From NCBI GenBank assembly GCA_002779345.1, contig PEWW01000160.1, positions 1-13,309 of the forward strand: a DNA stretch of 13,309 nucleotides. Reading direction: 5' to 3'. Of the stretch, positions 1 to 10,100 are shown piece by piece. The notes under the pieces are model-generated. The model saw nothing but the letters and a program-made list of their open reading frames with translations. It ran no database searches and was not told the DNA's origin. The first letter of the stretch is position 1, and each line of letters starts with the position of its first letter. Source of the stretch: Candidatus Omnitrophica bacterium CG07_land_8_20_14_0_80_50_8. Lineage in GTDB: Bacteria; Omnitrophota; Gorgyraeia; 2-02-FULL-51-18. The translations under genes were made by a program, and so were the position numbers.

Positions 1-1140
1 AATACCGGTATTGAAATGCGCGGAAAAAATCAAACGGTCCACTACCTTACACCCAGCCAGTATTTGAGGCATCTGGAGGGCCGGACCGCGATGAGCGCCA
101 CGGGGCATGAAGGGATCTTGAGTTCCGTGCATGGGATGAGAACGGTGGACGGCGTGCAGATACAACTCGCTTTTGATCTGGGTGTGTTTGGGGATCCGAA
201 AGATGAAGCGAGTATTCTGCAAGCCATTCGCTATATCCGGAATCCGGGGAAAAGAAGGCTAGAAAAAGAGATAGAGGCGAAACGCCGCGCGATCCGGAAA
301 AAGATCGAGGGGCAATTGGCCGGTCAAAGCTCACGCGTTCATTCGGATCTTTGGGGCTTGTTCGAAAGCGAATCAGATGTTCCCGGCATCATGACGGCGG
401 TGCAGGCGACCATTACTGCGATCGAGGGTGGGTTGCCGGAAGGCCGCACCCCAAAAGCTGAATTGGGTGCACAATTACAAAATAGACAAAAAACGATAAA
501 GCAGAATTCTCCAGGATTTTTTGAGGATAACAAAAGATACGGAGTTTTTCTGGACCGTCTGGGAGACGTGCTTCTCAATGAGGAGTATCGGGCTGAAGTG
601 TTGCGTGTGATCAATGACCTTGAACTTCAAGGCACGATCTATCTCGTGGGGACCAGGGAAAAAAGACGGGATTTCGCCGCCCAGTACGCGCTCGACTCCT
701 CCAGGGATAACCCGGTGGTCCTGGCAGGCGTTGAAGGCACTGAGTATGCCGAACTTGACGGACGGTTGAGCGCAAATCAGTTAAACGCTAGGGGCAAACG
801 CAGAGTAAATCTCCAAACCCAGGATGTTGACGGCCCGGCGGACGTGGAAGCAAAGGCCGATGAGTTCGGCACGGAAAACACGGTCGGTCTAGCGGGCAAT
901 CTTTATGCCAGAGGTATCACAACTCACTGTACTTCAAGAACCATGGCCGCGGGAGGTTTGGTAGTGGTGCTGCCGTATATTTTAAAGAGCGCGGCTCAGG
1001 CGATGCAGAGTCTCGGACGTACTCGAAGAGGCGGTTCCGCGCAGGAAGGCCTGGGTAAACGGGTACAAATTCTTTCCGTAGAAGACGTGATGGATCTTTT
1101 TTCTGAAAAAGAGGATCGGGATCGTTTCAGGGTGCGATTA
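1..1140 (+). other. Domain: divergent SecA-like motor, end of first lobe plus second helicase lobe
   Basis: Residues 1-380 follow the order of SecA motifs. Residues 21-36 (YLRHLEGRTAMSATGH) match the SecA segment ending in the motif III GMTGTADTE. Residues 210-220 (QGTIYLVGTRE) match the strand with VGT in SecA. Residues 300-306 (NLYARGI) stand where SecA has NMAGRGTDI (motif V). AGGL at 317-320 matches the SecA AGGLHIIGTERHESRR strand, but the Arg-rich half is replaced by hydrophobic sequence. Residues 336-345 (QSLGRTRRGG) match motif VI QLRGRSGRQG, keeping Gln336, Gly339, Arg340 and Arg343. SVEDVMDLF (359-367) matches SecA SMEDALMRIF. Walker A, Walker B and the preprotein cross-linking domain would lie upstream of the window. 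Family role: ATP-driven protein translocation. Loss of the motif V Asp and the ERHESRR arginines leaves ATPase activity uncertain. About 120 extra residues lie between motif III and the VGT strand. Confidence 0.75.
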
Positions 1141-4100
1141 GCACCTTTTATTCGAGTAGACGCGGCCGGAAACGCACTGCCTTTAAGCCGAAAAGATGCG
1201 GCCGTTGTCCAAGGGATCGTTAATGATATGAGAAATCTTATCCTCCAGAGGGAGGCGGATCAAAAAAATAAACAGGTAGCAGTCCACCGGGCGTATGAGG
1301 AAGCCAATGACGCCTTGCGCGAGTTCAGATCCGCGCTTGAAGGGGAAGGCGACCTGTTTGACGCGCTCAATACACTTTATCACGATAACCGGACAGCGCC
1401 CATGAGAGCGAATTTTGATCTAGCGGTTCGCCGGATCATTGCCGGGATAGATCCGAAGGCAAAGGCGGAAGTCCAAGAGAAAGCCCTTAGGGATGCCCTC
1501 GAGAGTCTTTCTTTTATCAGCGCGGGTTCGGTCAATCCCTCCGACATTCAGCCGATCCTTAAACTCCTTAGCAGCGGTGACCCGGATCAAGCGGTCCAAG
1601 CGCTCAAAGATTATGTCATGCGGAGGCTAAAGGCTATGTTGGTCCAGAAAGGAGTCGTCGACCAATTTACGCAGTTTAACACGGACGTCAGTCAGGCGAT
1701 GGAGCTTGTAGACGCTTTATTCAGTCAAAATAAAGGCGCCGTGCAGGCGACTCAGCAACAGGCCCATATTCATAAAGCGGAAAAAGCGTTGAAAGCCCGC
1801 AGTGCATTTGTTGACGGGGTGACTCGGGATCTCGCGCTCACGGCCTCTCAATTAGCTGAATTAGCGCTCTCTCCGGAGGAGAAGGAAGCGAAGGCCGCTA
1901 GGAATCAGCCATCGTCCCGCAAGCTCAGCCCGTGGAAAAAATTACTAACCCCGGGTGTGGGAGCCGGTGTCTTATTGGCGTCGGTCTACGCATTCATGAA
2001 TTACGGCGCGCAAAGGATATTCGGGTACAATCTATTCTCGATATTAAATCCCCAGGTGTGGATGAATTCTCATGCCGGACAATATCTGACAAACATGCCG
2101 GAAGGCTATTTATTTTATCTTGCGCTCGCGGCGGTCAGTCTTCTGATTTTAGTCATGAGCACCCAAACGCATGCGAATAAGATCCAGAAGGTTATTCAAG
2201 ACAGAGAACAGTCCTTGGCATTGCAGAGTGCCGATCGGCAAGGCGCGAAAGCCGCTCTGACGGCCGTCGGATTTATGGTCTTGAGACTTTTGATCTCTAT
2301 TACGGTGCCGGCCGCGATAGGCATTTTGATCGCGATAATCTTAAAGACATCGCTGATCACCGCGGGCGTGGGCCTGGTGGCAATGATAGGTGCTCTGGCT
2401 GTTTCTTTGGTAGCGCGTCTTGTGGGTTCTTGGCTTTTACGGGAAGAGATCTCGCGTGAAGCCGCGCCGCCCGAATCCACTTTCGCTTATCTCTTCAAAA
2501 TGATGTTCATTCCTTTAATGGGGGTATTACTTATCCTGCTTTTTCACCCCACCGTCGTCATGGGAATTGTCGGAATAGCCGTGGTGGCTGTGATGGTCTA
2601 TTTTGGCGTTTTATCCCACGAGGTTTTAAGGAACAGCCGTGATTATAATCAGAATACTTCCGCTTTGCGGGCGGGCATTCTAAAGCACTTGCATATTGGC
2701 GAACGAGATGAACGGGGTAAGCGGAAGCCGATCGATTGGCGGCCGCTTTTGTGGAATGATTATACAAAGGCAGGCCTCGTGGTGATAGCGGCCGCGGCGG
2801 CAATTGTTTTAATGCCGCTCTTCGCGTCGGGTGTCCTGGCATGGGTGCTGGGGGCCATTGGGATCGCGACTAGCATTGTTTTTTCCTGGAAAGCCATTCA
2901 GTTCTTTTACGGGGCCTGGCAATTTTCATCTAAGATGTCCTACCTGGACGCGATGAGACAGCCGGCAAAACCGACCTTTGGATACAGGGCCATTTTCTTT
3001 GTCTCGACCGTCATCCGGGGGCTGGTCAATATATTGCCGGCCGTGGCTTCTCTCTGGGGTTTGGCGGCGATGGGTATCGTGCATTTGTCTATCGCCATTC
3101 CGGTGTTGATAGGCGTGATCTTGATCATTCTCCTCGTGATGAAGGGCTACCAAAAATACAGAGCTCATCTGGAACAGCGTCCTTTTATCTCGCCCGTCTT
3201 CAGATTTAACGCCTGGCGCTTGAGAAATAATGCCGCCGCTGCGGCGCTGGCTTCGATCGTCGCGGGCTATAGAAAAAATCGTAAGACGATCACCAACTAC
3301 AGGGATTCGGCGATTGGAATGATCAGCGGATACGGAGAAATTCCGGCAGAAAATGATGAAGCAGGAAGAGTTCCGGATGATGTCCGTTCATTATTGTCAG
3401 CCTTGGCCAAGACGATTGGGAGCCGAGATCCCCCCGCGAATGGAAGGTATGCCCGCTCTAACAAGGAAGCTATTGCCGACGCCGTCCTTGTCGATCATAC
3501 AGACGACCCCGATTACCCCTTACTCAAAGCTTTCCTAATATCTTTTATTGACGAAATGGATCTCGGAGAAACCCTGTATTCCAGGTTCCTTTCTTTTATG
3601 GATAAATCAGAAGATCAGTCCAAACTGTTGGACCGATTTACATCAGCGGGGATGGTTGGCGGCGCCTTGGTAGGCCAATCAGGCCTGGCGGTTCAAGTCG
3701 AGTCACGGACAAATAGGGAGCAAACACAGGGTATGGCGCCAGGTCAACTAGGCGAAGCCGGGACGGCTTCTCAAACAGCCGATTATGAAAAGATGAGACG
3801 CGCGGCGGTCACTCCCTTTTATCACGGGCTCGCGAACCGTTGGCTCGCGAACCGTAAAACCGCTGCCGAGAAAAAAGTATTTGAGGAGACTGCCCGCGGA
3901 GTTGCGGAAAAGCACGAGGCCGCCGTCGCCGTTGCGGACGCTGATTATCGCAGGGTACTTCTCAACTCCAAAGCGCTTCCGTCGGAGGTATTGGCGGCGG
4001 AACTTCGCCTGCGCCGCGCGGAACTGGCACGGGATATCGATATTTTGAACACCGCCAAGAAAGACCGGGCGCTTGCCAAAAAGCTGGCGCAATTCAGACA

Positions 4101-7100
4101 GAAAGTGGAGGCGTTGGAGCGCGCCATAGAAGTCAGAAAACAGATCGAACCTGTGGAAGCAAATCAAAAACAGATCTTGGCCGCGGACACCAAGGCTCAA
4201 AAAGAAATAGCCGGTCAGTTGAAGAAACTGAGGGCGGAGCTGGCCGGGTTGATCGTGAGAGCGGGATTGGACCCGAGGATAAATTATTCGGCGACAGAAT
4301 TGGTCCGGGCGTCGCAAACGATACAGGATGAGACCCAGGCGGTGGACGAGATACAGCTTTTAGCGCTTGAGCGAAGGGTCAAGGCGTCGGAGGCCTCTGT
4401 TAGAGACATGGAAAGGCGGATCGAGCAGACCAAACAACAGGAAGCCGAAGAACATAACCAAAAAGAATTAGGAATAGTAATAAAAAACCTCGTTTTGGAT
4501 GACACTGCCGCGCAATTCGATGGGCAGATCAAGGCCGCTCAAGCGGAAGTGGATCAATTACAAAAAAATCAGCCTCAGATTCCACCGCAATTCGCGGGGC
4601 TTGAGGGCCTTAAAGGACTTGGAGGGATGGGGAGTCCTGAGCTTTTGCGGGCTAAGAGAGAGCTTGCGACCCTTCGTCTGCAAAGAACCCAGCATATTTA
4701 CGACACGATCGCCGGGCAAGCGACACCGCAGGCAAAGAAGGCCGCCGCAAAAATCCTAGAGCAACTGAACGCGATCGATAAAAAGATCGAAGCGGCTGGC
4801 AAAAAACCCGGACAAGAAAAATTAATCCAACGTTTGCAGGAGGAACGCCGGAAACTGCTCGAGCTCAACGTGGATTCCAAAGACGTGCCGGGTTCCATGG
4901 TCTCACTTCTTGTTCGCCTAAGCCTTGAGAACAGGGATATTCAAAAGGAGATAGATTCAATCCGGCAATCCTTGAAAGCCCAATCTGAAAAAGCAGCTCA
5001 AGAAAGAGCGACGCAGAAAAAACCCGTCGAATCCAAAAAGCCGGCTATTCAATCGTTCTTTTTACGGGTTAAAAATTGGTTTGCGAGAATCACCGGCCAC
5101 GGAGGTCAAGGACCTCTTCTTAGTGGTCCGGGCGCGGGTCCGGGCGGCGGTTCGCCGCCCCCGCCGGAAAAGGCAGCCCGGATAGCTACTAATATAGGAA
5201 GGAACGCGGCCGCGTCGGTCATTGGGTCAAACCCGGCACTTCAACCCACAGCTCAGGCGTCAGCGGCCTTAGCTCATCAGATGCCAAAAACGGCTGCTCC
5301 GGCCGGCGAGACGCTCACGAAGTGGCAAAGATTTGGCAATGCGTTGAACGACATTGTGAATTTTTTTGCCATTTTTGGATCGCCCACCGCGGCAGACGAA
5401 CTAAAACCTATATCCGAGGAATCACCTGTTACTCCCGAGCCATCCGCCCAACCCGCGCCTACACCAGCAGAAGAAAAAAAATCGGGCGGGCCGTCGTCCG
5501 TAGAAACTCCGCCTCTGCAGCCTGCGCGATCGGAAGCCGAACACCCACAATCTCAGCTAGCTCCGGAACCGGCCCCGAAACCAGTCTTCGCTCCGGAACG
5601 AGCTCCAATACCGGCAAGGGGGACCGTGGCTCCTAAATCGGCCGCGCCTGCCGCAGCACCAGCTACGCCCGCACCTCAAGCAACGCCTGTAGTTCCGTCC
5701 TCTGAACCGAAGGCTCCCGCTACACCTACACAAGTTTCTCAGAGATCATTGCCACTGGGTGCAAATACGATGCCCGCTGAATTTAAAGTCGCTAATTCAC
5801 CCGTAGAAGGCAACTTCTCTGACAGCAATAACTGGAATCATGCAGGAGCACATTGGAAGACTGTTCACACGGGGGATGATACCCACGCCAGCCGGTACGA
5901 CAGAATTCATGCGGTGGCGGATGGGGTTGTCGTAAGGACCGGGTCGGATAAGTCATTCGGCAATTATGTGGTGATCGCTCATTATTCCGGGCAAACAATC
6001 ATCGGATATACTTTTTATTGCCATCTCACGAGCCCCGCCGGCGGCATAAAGGTAGACGACAGTGTTACCGCGGGCACAGTTATCGGTCTTGCCGGCGATA
6101 CGGGCAATGCGTTTGGCGTCCATTTACATTTTGAAATCCATACACCGGCCTGGCAGCCGCAAGAAAATCTTTATGATCCCGATACTACGGTGGATCCTCA
6201 TCCGTTTCTTACAGGGGCCGCAACGGTCACAACAGATCATTTTATGGACGTGATCGCGAACAACAGAATAGACGACCACCTGAAATTGATCGCGGATCTA
6301 AGAGAGCAATTGGGTCAATTAACCCAAGAGAAGGACCCGGCCGGCACGAAGGCCGATCTTCTACGCGTAAAGATCTATGCCCTGTATGTTTCGATGGAAA
6401 GAGTATATCTGGAGAATTTGGCGGGACAGCAAACCAACAAGGACCTAAAAGCCTATTACAATGAAAAGAGGCACGCGCTCGAATATGAGTATGGCTATGT
6501 ATTGAAAGCGGTCATCAGTCATATGGAAGCCGGGAATTTCAGTAAATTATTCGATCGCCCTGAAGACCACAGGGCCTTTCTCGATGCGTTAATACAATTT
6601 GAGATGAAAGAAGCTCAGATCACCGCGAATCTCAAAAGCACGGATAATAAAGACCCTCGGGAGCAGCTGAATGATATTTTGAAAAAGACGCGGCCAACAC
6701 TCTTGGGACTGGAAGTAAAGCTTGCCGACGTATTTACCGTGCTCAGCAAGACCGATAGGGGTTCGTGGGTTACCGTCTCCTTGGCCGTCGAATCGCTAAA
6801 CAAGGGCTATGGAGCCTCCTGGAATCCGTATTTTGATTGGAACCAACAAGCGTTCGATTATTACGCTCAACAGACGGACAATAATCCCTCAAAAGTAATT
6901 TCCGCGGTACTTGTAAAAATTCGTAATGATCTGGCGGTTAATAAAGATCTTGTGATCAGTTTCGCCGAAATTGACCGTCGGGTCAAAATTGAGATCGATG
7001 CCATGGGGATGGATAGCCAAAGGGATGATGCTCACCGCTTGGTGATCAGGCAAAGGATAATTGAGGCACTGACCGGTATTTCCTATGATAGAATCAATAA

Positions 7101-10100
7101 CCTTTACGCGCTTCTAGGTGATCAACTGGGTCCGGATGTGTCTTTGGTCCATCTAACGAGCCGCGATCGGTTCATTCGTTACGTAAAAGAAAAATTCGCG
7201 ACTTATGAGAATGCCGGCTTTGTCGCTCAACTGTTGCAAGCCGCCAAGGGCCTTGGAGAAGGTCCCTTACCGGCCGATCGGTATGAGTTGCCAACGCCTG
7301 CGCCACCGGAAGCGCCCGCTCCGGCCACCGGGACTCCACTGGAAGCCGACAAAAAAGCAGAAGCTCGCCGGAAAGCCGAACAACCTACTGCTCCTGAAAC
7401 TTCGCCCGCTGGTACACAACCATCGGTTCCTGCACCCACAGCTCCGGCCGCCACACCGGCTCAGACCAATGTTCCGGATCTTACGGAGCCTATAAAAGAT
7501 CTGGAAGGCAAGATCAGTACGAAGGAATCCGAGCGCGCGAAGATCCAAATTTCAGGCTCGGCGGAAGCTCGCCTGCTGGATCTCGAGATCCGGACGATGA
7601 AATATTTGCTTGAATGGTTGGTATTGCAATCAAAATTGACCGATACCCAAGACAGTGAGAGGGCAAAACAGGAAATCGTGGTCCTGCAAAACCTTTTGGC
7701 TAAGCTGAACGATCTGCGCGAAAGAAAGCTCGATCCCACACTGCCGCCCGGCTTAACAGAAATGAAAGACCTGGAAACCAAAACCAGTCTTTTTTCTCCT
7801 CAACAGGATCGCGTGAACCAGTTTAACCGTGAGCTCGCGGCCATTCAAGAGCGTCTGGGCCAAGAACGGCTGAGCCAAGGATTGGGCACTCTGGATATTA
7901 TGCAGGCGATCGAGCGGCTCGCGCGGCTATCGGCAGGGTCGACAGAGACCTCGGTCAAAGATCAAACGGCGAAACTGATAATTCTTTACAGGCAATACGA
8001 CGCGGCCGCGGTGAAATACCACCAAGCGGTCACTTCCGGTTTCGCGCAAATAGAGGACCAGGAAAAGAGTCTGGCGGAACTGCAAGGTCTGAAGGACCAG
8101 ATCGACGTCCTGGAAGACGCGCTCAAGAAACCCGCGACACGACAAGCGGAGGCCTTGACCCAAAGGCAGGAAGATGAAGCCAGGGCGGCGGCTGGCCGTA
8201 CCCGCTACCCGAACCTTGAAAGATCGGTCAGTTTTTATCAGGGTCTTTTGGACAAAGTGTATGACCAGGCGGGGTATTCGGCGGACAGCGCGGAGCGCAA
8301 GGCGTTTCAAGCGGCTCTGTCGTCCGAGACGCCGGACCCGGCATTTGCCGAGCTTTACGATCAGCTGTTGGCCAGGTCCGGTCTGTCGGATGCCGCGGCC
8401 GTCGAGTTTCAAAGAAACATAGTTATTCTTGCCACTCTCCGTGTTATTCAACATGATACTCGTAAACCCTGGAACTCCGATACGCTCCGCGCCACCGTAC
8501 GGTCCCTAATTCAAGCCGGACAATTTACCGGGCTTTCCGAAGACGATGTGATGTCTTCAGTGATCTCGGCGTTCCTTCAGGTAAATCCCGGATCGATGAT
8601 CACATTGTATCAATGGGTCGTGTCCTTAAAACGAGATTCGGCGAAACTCATTTCTTTTTATGACCTGCTGAACCCCGCTTCCTTGAACGCCATTCTTGTG
8701 GGCCAAGAGACCGGTGTGGCGGGGATCATCCGGAAATTGGCGGACTCGCTCCGCAAGGACTCTGACCGCGGTGCCGCCCAGCCGGCCTACGATCTCAGGA
8801 ATTTCTCCCAGGTCGATCTGGCCCAGGGACTTGATTCGGTGACCGCGAATAGTGACGCCGTCATCACCGCGAAACGCAATTTCCAAAGCGCGAGGAACGC
8901 GATATTCGGAAAGATCAAGGGCCGGGCGCAATGGAATGATTTTATTAATTTTTACGCCGATTTCGAATACAGCCATTCTCAGACGACCGGCAAGCTAGGC
9001 ATGTTCGGTGATCATGCAGGAAAGCAATTAAGAGCGATGCACATAAGTGAGGAAGAGGCCAGAAACTATTTTGAGACATTGGCGGCGTACAAACAAGCGG
9101 TCATGGAAGCCCGCCGCGGTTTTGCGGATGCCTATTTTCAGCTCGCGCTGTCCGAGAAGGACATTTCCCGTATTCAATACGACCTTAAACGGCTGGAAAC
9201 CCAAAGGGCCGGCGGTTTGGACTTGAACAGTTATTTGTTGAACCGGACCCGGTTGGAGCAGGCACTCGCCCGCGCGATCAGCAACAACCGAGCGCTTCAG
9301 GCAGGGCTTCGCGAGACCTACCCCAAGGCTGTTGTGCAGGACGGGCCGATCCGCTCAGGTTTGGTCGGTCAAAATGATTATGCGACGGTGAATGTCAGGA
9401 TTCAGGAACGGACACAGACGCTCCTTAAACCGATCTCGTTCAGAGAACTGAACAGGATCCGGGATCGCAGGGATCTGAGCCATGTCAGCGTTCTTTTGAG
9501 CGGAGTCGAGGGCGGTCTCTTTGATTCGATCCATGTCAGCTACGGCGCCGAACTGGATCTGGGTAATATGCTTGGAGGCTCGGGAAAGGTGTTTACGGGG
9601 CTGGTGTCGATCGAGGGAAATCTTTTTGACTCCCGCAAACGAGCTGACCAAGAGATCCGGGACCTGTATCTTAAGATCCTCATTCAGCGGCTTCAGGTGA
9701 GTAAGACTGACGCCGAAGCGGCCCGTAATAGGACGGAGCTGGCGATCCAAGCGTTGGAGGGAGATCCCGCGGATCAAGGCAGGTCGCCCGGAAAGATCGG
9801 TACGCTGAATCAGGAGATCGTGTCACGGAAGGCGCAATTATCGGCGGCCATCGCGGCCCGTAATTACCCTGAGATCATACGGCTCAACAACGAGATTGCC
9901 GTCGCCGAAGAAGAGCTGGCGAATGCCCAGCAGACCCTTGCTCTCCTCAGGACAAGGCTTGTGGTGATCGCGAGCGATGAGAAATTTTATGATGATCAGA
10001 TCCAGGGGTTGCAGCCCGGCGGGAGAAGATTTGATGACGATCAAAACGTCCAGATCCAAAAAGCGGTCCAGACGGTACGCAGTATTCAGACCGTGGACCC

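Noticed and set aside
1..1140. Reading the SecA-like part as a decayed secA pseudogene
   Set aside because: The frame is intact and continues for thousands of codons into other organised domains; divergent SecA-like domains are a known trait of giant genes, so the altered motifs do not show decay.
3748..4317. 189-codon minus-strand open frame
   Set aside because: It lies opposite the Ala/Glu-rich coiled coil of the plus-strand frame; its sequence is low-complexity Arg/Phe/Gln-rich with no recognisable motif, as expected for an antisense shadow.
5101..5121. Short inverted repeat (gaggtc, three-base loop, gacctc) followed by ttctt, resembling a weak terminator
   Set aside because: The stem is only six pairs, there is no proper T tract, and it lies inside the continuous frame, so transcription must pass through it.
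5322..5636. Plus-strand frame 3 open reading frame of 104 codons
   Set aside because: Shifted frame over the Pro/Ala-rich tether; the composition (Arg/Ser/Thr-rich) is what a Pro/Ala-coding stretch gives when read out of frame.
7205..7495. Plus-strand frame 2 open reading frame of 96 codons rich in Pro, Arg and Leu
   Set aside because: Out-of-frame reading of the second Pro/Ala-rich linker.
7927..8454. 175-codon minus-strand open frame
   Set aside because: Antisense to the second coiled coil and the following helical region, Arg/Leu/Gly-rich, no ribosome site or motif seen; a shadow of the real frame.
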